Below are positions 1 through 12,800 of a DNA stretch of 64,000 nt, one piece after another; position 1 is the first letter of the stretch; the number at the start of each line of letters is the position of its first letter. The translations under genes were made by a program, and so were the position numbers. The stretch covers positions 16,076,001 to 16,140,000 of the forward strand of contig NC_080588.1 of NCBI RefSeq assembly GCF_029962835.1, in the 5' to 3' direction. Origin of the DNA: Magnolia sinica. Its lineage: Eukaryota > Streptophyta > Magnoliopsida > Magnoliales > Magnoliaceae. The notes beneath the pieces were generated by a model that was given only the letters and a program-made list of their open reading frames with translations, was not told the DNA's origin and searched no databases.

Positions 1-618
1 AGATCTAGGGATGGAAAGGTGGGCCACACTTGCATTTTCTCACCATGGGAGGGCTCATGTGTATGAACTTCTCTTGCTTGGATTGGATTTGAAAAAAATG
101 AATGAGAGAGAGAGTTGTAAAGGGAGAGAGAGGGAGGGAGTGATGGGTGATGGAGTGATGGATGTGGTGGTGATGGGTGTAAGAGCCCATTTTTGACTTT
201 TGTGGCTAATGGTGTAAGAGAAGTTATGGGTTGTAAGAAACTTTTTGACTTTTGGGGCTTGCTTGGGAAAGGATGAAAGGTGATGTGTACTTGACATGAT
301 GGGATTGATGGGATTGATTGATTGATGTGACACCTTGTAGAGATCTCTCGGAATTCGCACGTGCGGTGTTTTCCTCGCACCGAACGCTAGCCCACATCTC
401 TCGACCAGGGCATCGCATCGGCGAGCGAGTCGCGGCACCGGGACCGCGGCGACGACGCGGTCGCTAAGGTATAAGTCCTGGGTTGAGCCTACTCGGGTTG
501 ACGGCATGAGAATCAAGGTCGCGTGCAAATACCGGTTAAGGGTCGAAGGTTGCCGGAATTCGACCAGAAAGACCGCGGAAGCCCATGGAACGGTACGGTC
601 TAGGATACGGGGCTTACA
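1..618 (-). mobile_element. 5' start of a Gypsy-type LTR, minus strand, truncated by the window edge
   Basis: Read on the minus strand, the segment begins TGTAAGCC at 618 and continues with a block (about 340-600) closely similar to the beginnings of the LTRs at 20063, 31984, 38976 and 57719: a GTCAAATTCC-like stretch, then GCGACC, then GAGACC and a GTTCCAACG-like stretch. The part nearer the window edge resembles 20340-20600. This is therefore the first ~0.6 kb of the same long-LTR family. The rest lies outside the window, so full element or solo LTR cannot be decided and no target duplication can be tested. Open reading frames of 61-189 codons here are chance frames in LTR DNA. Confidence 0.75.
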
Positions 619-3600
619 CAACAAGTCTTTCCTACTATGTGCTAAGTGATTCCATTGACTGTCTCACTATAAAGCCTAGGTTTCTCAACCAAAGCAACAA
701 ACAGATAGTTAGATCACCATCTTCCAACATGCTTAGTTCTTATTGAATCCTCAAATAGATAGTCAACCCCACCAACCTTCTCGCCATGTGCACAATCCCT
801 TAGTTAGGTTCTCGAACAGACAGCTGAAGATCCCCTTGTTATTAGCTATCTTGTTACGAAGTTCGATGTTTTAACCAAGCAATAAACAGATGAGCATTCC
901 ACACTTGATGATTGTCTCACCACAAAGTTCGATTTCTCGTTGAGTGACATACAGAAGGCCATTCGAATCATGACTATTTTGTAATAAAACTCAATTTCGT
1001 ATCAAGTGATGAATAAATTGTCATATCAATCGAAATTGATTGATTTCGATTGTAAGCATTTATTGTTAATATTAATAAAGTATTTTCAACTTCAGATCTA
1101 TTATTCTTTCTACTTATATTGTCATTATTGAATTGTAGTTGCTATCATGTGATTAATTGAAAGTCCTTTCAATTGGAAGATAAAAAGAACTCATCAGAAG
1201 AATGAACCCTTCCATTCATAAATCACTTGATTTCTTACAATTGGTAGCTAGATATATAGCTAATACATGTAGAATTCATTTTGATGGTATATTTCGACTC
1301 TTTGGATCCTAGGCATTTGGTTTAATTCAAGTTGCATTCAACTCTAGCATGTCCAGCATGTACATACAGTACGCACGATCAAATTTGACGAAAATAGTGT
1401 TAAAATTTGCGTCGTTTAAATTTTTACATTTGTTAAGATCCTCAATTATATGTTTTAAAGTCATCTTCATGAATACTAATTTTGAAAAGGTTTATAACTT
1501 ATGATTTTAATGTATACATATAAAAGATAAACTCTACTTTAGTTGGATGATCACATATTACAAATCTCAATCAATAGTCAAATGTTCCCAATCCAAAATA
1601 TCATTGCCCAATGCAAGAAATCAAGATGAGTTCCTATAGAATATAATTATTATTGGCAATTTGTGGGCATTTGACCTGATCCACACCGTTGAATTTATTA
1701 AAGCAAAGATTTAATCTCATTCTATGGTGATCCGATTGATTATCAATTTGTCTATTGATCTATTTCAATAATTGACATTACATATCAATAGATTTTGAAT
1801 TCAATGGGAATGATACAAGATGATGAGATCATCCTGAAACGATGTTAACTCTTGGACATCATGGTGGACTCCACTTTAGTTGATTTAATAGTACAGTGGT
1901 ATCTTTCGATCATGGCACATATGTGCATGAGCTAATTAGTTTCACCAAACAATCTATTTCTACACAAGCCCAAGAAATAAAGACGTTTACACTTGAGGAC
2001 CATAGGCAAAATTGTTGTCCCAGTGTTGCACATGTGCATGAGAAAGATGAGTAGAAGATACACACAGGGGTGGCCCACACTTCCATCATTACCATGGGGC
2101 CCACTCACGCTTTGTGATAAGATCAAGGCCTTATCGTGGAGTCTAGCTGATACGCATTGCTTATGTAGAGATGAGGCGCACAAGTCAAGAAGATCAAGGG
2201 AGATAGTCTTAGGGATCAAGCTTAGGTCCAACTCCTTTTCAAAGGCTTTAACATCATCGTCCATAAGTGATACTATGGGTCCCATGTTGGGAGTGAATTA
2301 CTTGCTATTAAGTTAGGTGTGGAGCCCACTTCATGGGTCATAAATAGCAAGACCGATAGCCAAAGTATGCAAGCCAATTATGGAGTGTTTCCTTCTTTCT
2401 TAATCATTTTCCATCTCTAATACTACCACCACCTTAGCCATGGAGTATCCCTTCATGCTTCTTTCACCAGAATCAATGCTGGATTCCAACGACTCTTTGT
2501 CAATACCATCCTCGTTATTGCTAATGGATGAAGCCACCATTAAAAACGAGAACCCATTCAAGCAAGGGGAGGAATGACACCACCTCTTTGCACTGTGATA
2601 ACTATTATAGCTGTCAACAATAACGCAATTGATCACTCCTTTCAATTGTCAATTTTGACATGGGCCATGGAAGCAGGCATTATTCACATACCGTCAGTCA
2701 TGATAGTGCTCCGTTTTTTGTAATTGTGGCTCAGTGATGTTAGGAGGCATCATGCATCAAAACCCACCTCTTCAAGGACCCACTGTCATAGTGGTTGCAC
2801 TTGGGCCAACCACATCGTCCGTAACACCGACAAGCATGGCAGTCTTCAATTTTGCGTGAGGTGCCTAGATAGAGAACACCAACAAGAGGGAAGCTACGGT
2901 TGTCCAGATGCATGTGAGGCATTGTAATGGCCAGCATAAGTCCTTAATGCCATGGCCATAATCAAATGGCAGTACTTAGTGAAGTTTTTAAGATGGATGT
3001 AATTTTTCTAAGGTACGGCTAAGGCCAAATAAGAGAGCAAAGTATTTCAAATCAAAGTTACACACTTATATTTATAAACTTTCATCATATATATATATAT
3101 ATATATATTGGAGACTAACTCTAATATCTCTTAAGTTATAGAGGTAATGAGATGTACTGTATTACCATGCTCTCCCACAATAAGAAAACCCAATCTATAC
3201 CATTTATTTAGGTAAATCCAATGTAAGAACTTTTAGACTGTAATCTTTATGAGAATAAAATTATACGAAATCCACAAATGTATGAAAAACTATTCATTTA
3301 AATCTCTACTTGCTTGGGCCAAATCATTGATTTGATCACATTTAATCGGGCATGTTTGATTCCATATGTGCATACACACAAATTGCATGCTATGATTGTG
3401 ATGTACGATCCTATAATTTGATATCAAATGGATTTTATATTTTCAAACTTAATTGAAAAAAGGCTATTGAAAATATTAATATAATAATAAATGAATATAT
3501 CTTAAAAATAGTTTGCAATAAAATTCCATCGTCTATTTGATTCAATGAATTACATAAGTTTCTTGTGCATTGTCTTGATTGTGCAATCATTTGCGATCAT

Positions 3601-3871
3601 GTTTTAATTCATCCTCGTAATCAGATTTTAATTTGGTTTCTTTACCAGGGTGCTTCTGACCTAGCTAAGTTTGTACGCATGGACCTAAGAATGTACACCA
3701 ATGTACCGTCACCTTATCACGACTTTACTATGTAACATAGAATAATAAGGGAACAAGAGTCACCTATGAGCTTAGCATACACGCATAATGCCTAAGCTGA
3801 AATCAGTCCATTACTTGTAGGTAATTGAGCATGTAGTACGTGTGGCTTAATTCACATTGTAAATTATCAAG
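619..3871. other. Intergenic DNA with no supportable gene
   Basis: About 3.2 kb of AT-rich, apparently low-copy DNA. Open frames on both strands stay below 120 codons, overlap each other and show no recognisable domain. I see no LTR ends, tRNA or splice-linked exons. The only clear repeat is the (AT)n tract near 3087. Confidence 0.6.
3087..3108. repeat. (AT)n microsatellite
   Basis: About eleven uninterrupted AT dinucleotides in intergenic DNA. Confidence 0.95.
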
Positions 3872-3899
3872 CACTACGTGAAAAATGGGAAAAAAGGAC

Positions 3900-4400
3900 G
3901 GATTTAGAGACGGTTCGGGACCGTCTCTAAAATTGCTTGTTTTAAAGACGGTTTAGAGACCGCCGTAAACCGTCTCTAAAATTTTAGACAGCCCCTGACC
4001 GTCCTTAATATTGTCTTAAAAACTTAAACATCCACAAATCATTTAAGACGGTCATTGACCATCTTATATGCGATCATCTGAGACGGTCATTGGCCGACTG
4101 CATTAGAGACGGTCTTTGACCGTCTTATATGCGGTCATTTGAGATGGTCATTGGCCGTCTGCATTAGAGACAGTCATTGGCCGTCTTTTACTTGCAATCT
4201 GAGACTGTCAAAGACCGTCTCTATTAAAGACGGTCCTTAGCCGTCTTATAGACGTGCCAAAGACCGTCTCTATTAGAGATGGTCCTAAACCGTCTTATAG
4301 CCTGTCAAAGACCGTCTCTATTAGAGATTGTCAGAGACCGTCCCTATTAGATACTGTCAAGGTCTAATAGATGGTTTTAAACCGTCTCTAATGCTCAGGT
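3900..4400. repeat. Left subterminal repeat array of the CACTA element
   Basis: More than a dozen short inverted units of the form GACGGTxxxxGACCGTC, spaced by linkers such as TTATATGC, TATTAGA or GCATTAGA. Each unit is a small palindrome. Similar subterminal arrays are transposase-binding sites in En/Spm elements. Confidence 0.75.
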
Positions 4401-4423
4401 CAAAAATTAAAAGCTCAAAAACA

Positions 4424-4690
4424 TTATGAATTTCGAAAAAAAAAATAGTTGATAAGCTTAGAAAAATAATTAACAATGTTTAAGAAAAATTTAAATTGTG
4501 AAAAAAAGCCTGTAATTTTATAAAAATCTAGATTTTGAAAAAAAAAATTAAGAACTAAAATTATGAATTTCGAAAAATAAAAAATAGTTGAGAAGCTTAG
4601 AAAAATAATTTACGATGTTTAAGAAAAATTTAAATTTTGAAAAAAAAAACTGTAATTTTATAAAAATCTAGATTTAAAAAAAAAATTAAG
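4424..4690. repeat. Tandem pair of AT-rich ~137-bp units
   Basis: The sequence starting TTATGAATTTCGAAAA at 4424 restarts at 4561 with nearly the same order of motifs (an AGTTGA-AAGCTTAG block, then AACTGTAATTTTATAAAAA-like). It lies just inside the left CACTA arm and has no coding content. Confidence 0.85.
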
Positions 4691-5160
4691 AAATTAAAAA
4701 GTTATATAACAAAAATGATATTTTAAAAATGATATTTTGAAAAAGAAAATTTAAAAAATTAAACAAAATTGTGAAAAAATTGACAAATTGTAAAAAATAT
4801 ATATTTTTAAAAAAAGAAAACTAGATTTTGTATTTTGAGAAGAAAAATTAAAAAGTTATATAACAAAAGTGAGATTTAAAAAATGATATTTTGAAAATAA
4901 AAATAAAAATTAAACAAAATTGTGAAAAAATTGACAAATTGTAAAAAAATATATATTTTAAAAAAGAAAACTAGATTTTGTATTTTGACAAGAAAAATTA
5001 AAAAGTTATATAACAAAAGTGAGATTAAAAAAATGATATTTTGAAAAAGAAAATTTGAAAAATTAAACAAAATTGTGAAAAAATTGACAAATTGTAAAAA
5101 AATATATTTTTTAAAAAAGAAAACTAAATTTTGTAAAAAAAAATGTTAAATTTATTTATA
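4690..5160. repeat. Three tandem AT-rich units of ~152 bp
   Basis: The phrase TTGTGAAAAAATTGACAAAT occurs at about 4769, 4920 and 5073, spacings of 151 and 153. Each is followed by a TATATATTTT tract and AAAACTAGATTTTG. The array is non-coding and nearly pure A/T. Confidence 0.88.
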
Positions 5161-5288
5161 ATAAAAATGATATTTAGTTAAAAGAGTAAAAAAAAAAAAA
5201 AAACATTTTGAAAAAAAAATGTTAAATTTATTTGTGAAAAATAAAATTACTAAATTATTAGGCACATCCACTAATTAAACCTTTAATT

Positions 5289-5870
5289 GTTTTTGGACAA
5301 TCTAATCAATTCGGATTGAAGAGTAAATAACTTCAGATGTTTAAATTAAATTTCACTGAAATTGTTGATCAATCTTGTATGCTCAATATCTTTCTCATAT
5401 GTAGCCTAATTGAGGCGAGTAACTAGTCAAATTAAGAGTATTGATCAGTAAAATAGAGTGAATGGACCAGACATGTAAAATGGGCCAAATATTCTAGTCA
5501 AAATTGTGACCCAACTTACTAACCTCGTAAGAACCTAAGAATTGTTGTTAGTAAGTTTTGTGGGCCCCATCATGATGTGTGTCGAACATCAAAACTGTGG
5601 ATTTGATGTGTCCCCTTTAGGTTATAAGATATCTCAAAAATCATCTGTATACGAAACTCAAGTGGGCCAACCATCTAAAACTATGTGAAGACATCCTAAA
5701 AATATAAAAGCACTTGATGGGGCCCACATGAGTTTTGGATGCGGTTGAAACTTAGTCTGACCCCTCATCCAAGTGGGACACACATAATGAGTGGGTTGGA
5801 TATATGAATCACATTTAGGTAGGCCCAATATATGATTATGAATGTTTTAAGGAAACCCTTCTCTACTACA
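5289..5870. repeat. Direct repeat copy 1 (~580 bp)
   Basis: This segment, from TTTTTGGACAATCTAATC to the ATGTTTTAAGGA motif, is repeated in the same orientation at 6153-6737. Its second half also matches, inverted, 7560-7910. Confidence 0.85.
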
Positions 5871-6152
5871 TTTAGGTGAGTTACTCGTTACCCTTACCAG
5901 AGTAAACTCTGTGGGGTCCACTGTTATTTATTTATTTTATCCACTCCATTCATCCATGTTAACAGATAATTTGAGGTCTAAAGAACAAAAAGGAAGCATA
6001 TCCAAAGCTCAAGTGGACCACACCATAGGAATAGTGTGATTGAACCTCTACCATTTAAAATTTCTTGGAGGCCATAGAAGTTTTGGATCAAGCTGATGTT
6101 TGTGTTTTCTATTCATTCATATATTTTTGATATTATGAACAACATTTAACCG

Positions 6153-6737
6153 TTTTTGGACAATCTAATCAATTCAAATTGAAGAGTAAATAACTTCAGA
6201 TGTTTAAATCAAATTTCACTGAAATTGTTGATCAATCTTGGTATACCCAATATCTTTTCTCATATGTAGTCTAATTGAGGCGAGTAACTAGTCAAATTCA
6301 GGGTATTGACTAGTAAAATAGAGTGAATGGACCAAATATATAAAATGGGCCAAATATTCTGGTCAAAATTGTGACTCAACTTACTGACCTCGTGAGAACC
6401 TAAGAATTGATGTTAGTAGGTTTTGTGGGCCCCATCATGATGTGTGTCAAACATCAACACCGTGGATTTGATGTGCCCCCTTTAGGTTATGAGATATCTC
6501 AAAAATCATCTGTATACGAAACTCAAGTGGGCCATACCATCTAAAACTATGTGAAGACATCCAAAAAAATTTAAAAGTACTTGGTGGGACCCACGTGAAT
6601 TTTGGATGCGGCTGAAAATTGGTCTGACCCCTCATCCAAGTGGGACACACATAATGAGTGGGTTGGATATGTGAATCACAATTAGGCAGACCCAATATAT
6701 GATTATGAATGTTTTAAGGACACCCCTCTCCATTATA
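6153..6737. repeat. Direct repeat copy 2 (~585 bp)
   Basis: Same-orientation copy of 5289-5870. Scattered substitutions indicate an old duplication. The second half forms the left arm of the fold-back structure 6421-7914. Confidence 0.85.
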
Positions 6738-7914
6738 TTATGTGGTGTGGCCCACCCAAGTCATGGATTGACTTTATTTTTAAGCTCTTGGCCCACCTAA
6801 GTCATGGATTGACTTTCTCCATACCGTTCAACGCTTTTCTCAGATCATTTTAAGATATTAACTAAAAAATGGGGCGGGTCCAAAGCTTAAGTGGACTACA
6901 AAGTAGGGACTAAACATCCACCATTAAAAATAACATTCATAGAAGTTTTGGATCAAGCTGATGTTTATATTTTCTCTTCATTTATATCTTTTTGTTTTGG
7001 GATTTGATGGTTTTTTGTCCATCTGGATTTGGGTGTTTGGGTATCACATTCCTTTTTTTTTTTTTTTCCTGGCTTTGATGTTGAAATCTCTTTTATAATT
7101 CAAATTTCTCTCTTTGTTTGTGAAATTTTAAGGAATCCTATTCCTATAAATAAATAAAAATAAATAAATAAATAAAAATAGAAAGATTTACTCATTCTTC
7201 ATGGTTATGAAGTATCTGCCCTTGTTGTAACAGTAGTTGAACTTGTTGAACATTGTCTCTTGAAGAAGAATTATAGTCTCCATGTAAATTTTTTTTAAAA
7301 AAACAAAAAATAAAATAAAATAGTACAGTTGGCCTTACGATGATTTTAATGATGGATAACCAATCACTATTGTTTTCATGTGGTGTGGTCCACCTGATAT
7401 TTGAATACGATTCATTTTTGGGCTCAAATCCTATAATGAGTTGGCAAAACAAATGGATCATATGGATATACAATATATAAATCAAAGTGGGTCCACATCT
7501 ACCCCATCAGTCAGATGCACCATTCCATGGTGGGCCTAGGGCTTAAAAATCAAGTCAATCCATGACTTTTTTGGGCCACATCACATACAAAAGTTGAGAG
7601 GGGTTACCCTCTATTAAAATATTCATAATCATTTGTTAGGCCCACCGAGAAGTGGTTCATAAATCTAGCCTATCCATTATGTGTGTCCCACTTGGATGAG
7701 GAGTCAGGCCAAGTTTCAAATTCATAAAAATTTCAGGTGGGCCCCACTAAGTGCTTTTATATGTTTTAAGCATTTCTTCACATGATTTTAGATGGTATGG
7801 CCCACCTAAGTTCTGTATACGGCTGATTTTTGGGATATCCCATAATTTAAAGGGGACCCATCAAATGCACGGTGTTGATGTTTGACACATGTCATGGTGG
7901 GGCCCACACAACAC
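6421..7914. mobile_element. Fold-back / long-inverted-repeat element
   Basis: Left arm 6421-6786 (starting TTTTGTGGGCCCCATCATGA) is inversely repeated as right arm 7537-7914, enclosing ~750 bp that contains a short (AAAT)n run. Arms of ~370 bp with no transposase suggest a Mutator-type or fold-back non-autonomous DNA element, which is an inference. I could not fix a target duplication. The middle shows no gene. Confidence 0.6.
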
Positions 7915-8008
7915 CTTTGTGTTTAATCAGAGCTATATCAGACCCCAGCCTAAATTTGGGCGCGCGCTCAAAAACAGAGCCGCACCCAAAAAACCCCAAA
8001 TCCCCAAA

Positions 8009-8010
<2 letters not shown>

Positions 8011-8061
<51 letters not shown>

Positions 8062-8073
8062 CTCGCTCTCTCT
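8011..8073. repeat. (CT)n microsatellite in a putative 5' UTR
   Basis: About 30 CT repeats with two CG interruptions, 58 bp ahead of the ATG of the exon-like frame at 8131. CT tracts are common in plant 5' leaders. Confidence 0.93.
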
Positions 8074-8130
8074 CTGTTCCCTAACCCAGATCTGGTCTGT
8101 CTTCTCCTCCTCTCAGCAGCTGTTAGAATC

Positions 8131-8228
8131 CATGGCAGGTTCAGTAGTTGGTTCTTCGTGCAACGATGAAGGCACTCATTCTCTCTCTCGCAGGGCTTTC
8201 AAGAGAGAAGCTCAGATCCAAAAAATCG
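8131..8228 (+). pseudogene. First-exon-like gene fragment inside the CACTA element
   Basis: ATGG starts a 32-codon frame beginning MAGSVVGSSC and ending with SRRAFKREAQIQKI, followed by a good donor (ATC/GTAAGA at 8229). Reading through the donor meets a stop at 8273, as expected if the intron is real. A CT-rich leader precedes it. Downstream to 9838 I found no convincing second exon, and the sequence then runs into the telomere-like array. The best reading is a promoter-proximal piece of a host gene captured by the transposon, or a gene truncated there. I do not recognise the protein family, so no function is assigned. Confidence 0.45.
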
Positions 8229-8808
8229 TAAGAAATTCTTCCTCCTTTCAATTTCTCGATGCAAAAGAGCTTTGAGATCGAATCATTTTGCGGTATGTTC
8301 ACACAAATCCGCTGAAAATCACGTTAATCCATGTTCTTTCTTTGACTGAGTTGATTTCAGATTGAGAGGTTGATGTTAAGGTTTTGTTTTGTAGTGAGAT
8401 TGATTGCTTGTTTGTATTGGAGACTGTAAATCTTTAATTCAATCTCTTGCGTTTTGGTTTTATTAAGAGAAAACGAAAATGTTTTTGTTTTTATTTTTTA
8501 TTTTTTTATTTTAAAGAAATTGAGGATATTTTTTGGCATATTAGTGAAATTTTCGATGTTCGAAACTGTAGATCCTTGAATAATCCATCTTTCTTTCTTT
8601 CTTTTTTTTTTTTCTTTTTTTTTTTGAAAAAGAGGCTTTGTGAAGGTAATTTTAAAAAACTGGAGGATATTAGTGAATTTCAGTGGGTTTCGATGTTTGG
8701 AATTGTAAATCTATGGGATTTCAGTGGATTTCAATGCGAAACTGTAACCCTTTTTTAAAGTGGATGGTGAAAGAGGACATTGAAAGATTTTTTTTACTGG
8801 CATTTTAT

Positions 8809-8861
<53 letters not shown>

Positions 8862-9837
8862 TAAATTAGAGGAATTAAGTGAATTGTAATTTTTGGGATG
8901 TTTAATTTACAACAAATTCCTCTTCCTTTTTTTTTTTTTGGTTGTCACTGATCAAATAAAAAGATACAGAATTTGTTTTTCCTATTTTTCTTTTCCCCAT
9001 GTCTTCTTGTCTGTCTGTCTTTGTTTTTTTGTTTTTTCCTTTGTGTGTGTGTGTGTAACTGAGCAAGTAAGAGGCTCTAATGCAATTTCTGCATGGGTAA
9101 ATTGAAGAAGCGAGCAATTCCTGGCACATGCCAACCTGGCACTGTTGGAGATCACTGCCATTCATCAGATGGGGCCTAGCATTGTTATGTTCTGGCCTGA
9201 AAATCAGGCTAGTATTGCCCACCTACCTGTCCACATATGATTGAGTAAAAAGGGTGCTTAGAAGAAAAAAGATCGACATTTAATGTAATATGTGCATGTG
9301 TTGCCTTCGTGATTAGTGGATCAACCTAATTTTTATGCTAGGGCATGTTCACAGTGGGACCCACCTGGTAAAAGATCAGGGAATGTTCACGTATTTTCCA
9401 GTAGACACATGGACTGCAAATTATTTCGATGGTCTTGCCTTGTGTGCATTGCCTTAGCATTCCTCTCAGCATATTATAGGGGTTCAATGAATTTAGCAAA
9501 TTATCTGAAGTCGTAGTGCCGATACATTGTTGATGCAATTTTTTTCTTCTTCATGTTTTGTTTTAAAGAAGCTTACTCTTTTTTTTAGTCTCCAATATGT
9601 TTCTACACTTGTTTGTTGGATGGATGGTCAACTGAAGTGGAATATCCAAATTTGGGTTGGTCACATGTGATATTGGTTAAGTCACTAATGAATAAAATCT
9701 TTGGATCTAGGAGATTTGGAGAAAACAATGGGTCTGGAGTGGGGTTAGACTTGAATTTTAATTGAACCTTCAATGCTTTGGAAAGATAAAAACACCGACA
9801 AGCCCAAAAATTGGACTTTAGGTTCTGCTCAAGTTTC
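8229..9837. other. AT-rich stretch downstream of the exon fragment, no gene recognised
   Basis: T-rich DNA that could be intron sequence of the truncated gene. It contains poly-T runs, the (CA)n(TA)n tract at 8809 and GTGTGTG near 9042. Open frames are under 110 codons and unconvincing. Confidence 0.5.
8809..8861. repeat. Compound (CA)n(TA)n microsatellite
   Basis: About 13 CA repeats pass directly into about 13 TA repeats. Confidence 0.95.
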
Positions 9838-12800
9838 AAAGCCTAAACCTAAACCTTAACCTATTCTCAACTCCCTAAACCTATAGCTTATAACCTAAAC
9901 CTTAACCTAAACCTAAACCTAAACCTAAAACCTATAACCTAAACCTAAACTTAAAACCTAAATGTATACTCAAATCCCCAAACCTAAACCTACACCTAAT
10001 CCTAATCTCAACTCCCTAACCTAAACCTAAACCCAAACTTGGAAACTCAAACCTAAACCCGATCCCGAACCCGAACCCGATTTCCTAAACCTAAACCTTA
10101 ACCTATTCTTAATTCCCTAAACCTTGACCTATAACCTAACCTAAACCTAAACCTAAGCCTAAAACCTAAACCTAAACCTAAAACCAAAATGTATTCTCAA
10201 ATCCTTAAACCTAAACCTACACCAAATCCTAATCTCAACTCCCTAACCTAAACTTAAACCTAAACTTGAAAATCCAAACCTAAACCCGATCCCGAACCCG
10301 GACCCGATTTTAAAAACCTAAACCTTAACCTTAACCTATCCTCAATTCCCTAAAGCTATAACCTATATACTATAACCTATAACTAAAACCTAAACCTTAA
10401 CTTAAACCTATAACCTAAACCTAAACCTTATCCTAAACCTAAACCTTAACCTATAACCTATAACCTAAACTTATAACCTATAACCTAACCTTAACCTTAA
10501 CCTAAACCTAAAACCTAAACCTAAAACCTAAAACCTAAACCTAAACCTAAACCTAAAACCTAAATGCAATTTCAAATCCCTAAACCTAAACCTATACCTA
10601 ATCCTAATCTCAACTCCCTAACCTAAACCTATACCTAAACTTGAAAACCCAAACCTAAACCCGATCCTGAACCCAGACCTGATTTCCTAAACCTAAACCT
10701 TAACCTTAACCTATTCTCAATTCCCTAAAGCTATAACCTATATACTATAACCTATAACTAAAACCTAAACCTAAACCTTAACCTAAACCTAAACCAAAAC
10801 CTATAACCTAAACCTTAACCTATAACCTATAACCTAAACTTATAACATATAACCTAACCTTAACCTTAACCTAAACCCTAAACCTAAACCTAAACCTAAA
10901 CCTAAAACCTAAAACCTTAATGTATTCTCAAATCCCTAAACCTAGACCTACACCTTATCCTAATCTCAACTCCCTAACCTAAACCTAAACCTAAACCTAA
11001 ACTTGAAAACCCAAACCAAAATCCGATCCCGAACCCAAACCCGATTTCCTAAACCTAAACCTTAACCTATTCTCAATTCCCTAAACCTATAGCTTATAAC
11101 CTAAACCTAAACCTTAACCAAAACCTAAAAGCAAACCTATAACCTATAACCTAAACCTAAAACCTAAATGTAATCTCAAATCCCTAAACCTAAACCTACA
11201 CCTAATCCTAATCTCAACTCCCTAACCTAAACCTAAACCTAAACTTGAAAACCAAAACCTAAACCCGATCCCGAACCCAAACCCGATTTCCTAAACCTAA
11301 ACCTATAACTTATAACCTAAACCTAAACGTTAACCTAAACCTATAACCTATAACCGAAACCTAAACCTAAAACCTAAATGTATTCTCAAATCCCTAAACT
11401 GAAACCTACCACTAATCCTAATCTCAACTCCCTAACCTAAACCTAAACCTAAACTTGAAAACTCAAACCTAAACCCGATCTCAAACCCAAACCTGATTTC
11501 CTAAACCTATACCTTAACCTATTCTCAATTCCTTAAACCTATAGCTTATAACCTAAACATATAACCTATAACCTAATGTATTCTCAAATCCCAAAACCTA
11601 AACTTACACCAAAATCCTAATCTCAACTCCTAAACCTAAACCTAAACCTAAACTTGAAAACCCAAACCTAAACCCGAACCCGAACCCGAACCCGATTTCC
11701 TAAACCTAAACCTTAACCTATTCTCAATTCCCTAAACCTATAGCTTATAACCTAAACATATAACCTATAACCTAATGTATTCTCAAATCCCAAAACCTAA
11801 ACCTACACCAAAATCCTAATCTCAACTCCCAAACCTAAACCTAAACCTAAACTTGAAAACCCAAACCTAAACCCGTTTCCGAACCCGAACCCGATTTCCT
11901 AAAGCTAAACCTTAACCTATTCTCAATTCCCTAAACCTATAGCTTATAACCTAAACATAACCTATAACCTAATGTATTCTCAAATTTTAAAACCTAAACC
12001 TACACCAAAATCCTAATCTCAACTCTCAAACCTAAACCTAAACCTAAACTTGAAAACCCAAACCTAAACCCAATCCCGAACCCGAACCTGATTTCCTAAA
12101 CCTAAACCTCAACCTATTCTCAATTCCCTAAACCTATAGCTTATAACCTAAACCTAAACCTAAACCTAAACTTAAACCTATAACCTATAACTTAAACCAA
12201 AACCTAAAACCTAAAAGTATTCTCAAATTCCTAAATCTAAACCTACACATAATCCTAATCTCAAAACCTCAACCTAAACCTAAACTTAAACTTGAAAACC
12301 CAAACCTAAACCTGATCCCGAACCTGAACCCGATTTCCTAAACCTAAACCTTAACCTATTCTCAATTCCCTAAACCTATAGCTTATAACCTAAACCTAAA
12401 CCTAAACCTAAACCTATAACCTATAACCTATAACCTAAACCAAAACCTAAAACCTAAATGTATTCTCAAATCTCTAAACCTACACCTAATCCTAATCTCA
12501 ACTCCCTAACCTAAACTTAAACCTATAACCTATAACGTAAACCTAAACCTAAAACCTAAATGCATTTTCAAATCCCTAAACCTAAACCTATACCTAATCC
12601 TAATCTCAACTCCCTAACCTAAACCTATACCTAAACTTGAAAACCCAAACCTAAACCCGATCTCGAACCCAGACCCGATTTCCTAAACCTAAACCTTAAC
12701 CTTAACCTATTCTCAATTCCCTAAAGCTATAACCTATATACTATAACCTATAACTAAAACCTAAACCAAAACCTATAACCTAAACCTTAACCTATAACCT

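Noticed and set aside
55-624. 189-codon minus-strand open frame
   Set aside because: Covers the LTR start block that is non-coding in all other copies.
1932-2316. Overlapping 117-codon minus and 107-codon plus frames
   Set aside because: Mutually overlapping, no domain, no splice partners. Treated as chance.
3900-4400. CRISPR-like array because of regularly repeated short palindromes
   Set aside because: Repeats and spacers are both variable, the genome is a plant, and the units match CACTA subterminal repeats.
9316-9516. Possible second exon of the gene fragment at 8131
   Set aside because: No acceptor/donor pair giving a continuous frame with the first exon, and no recognisable protein similarity.
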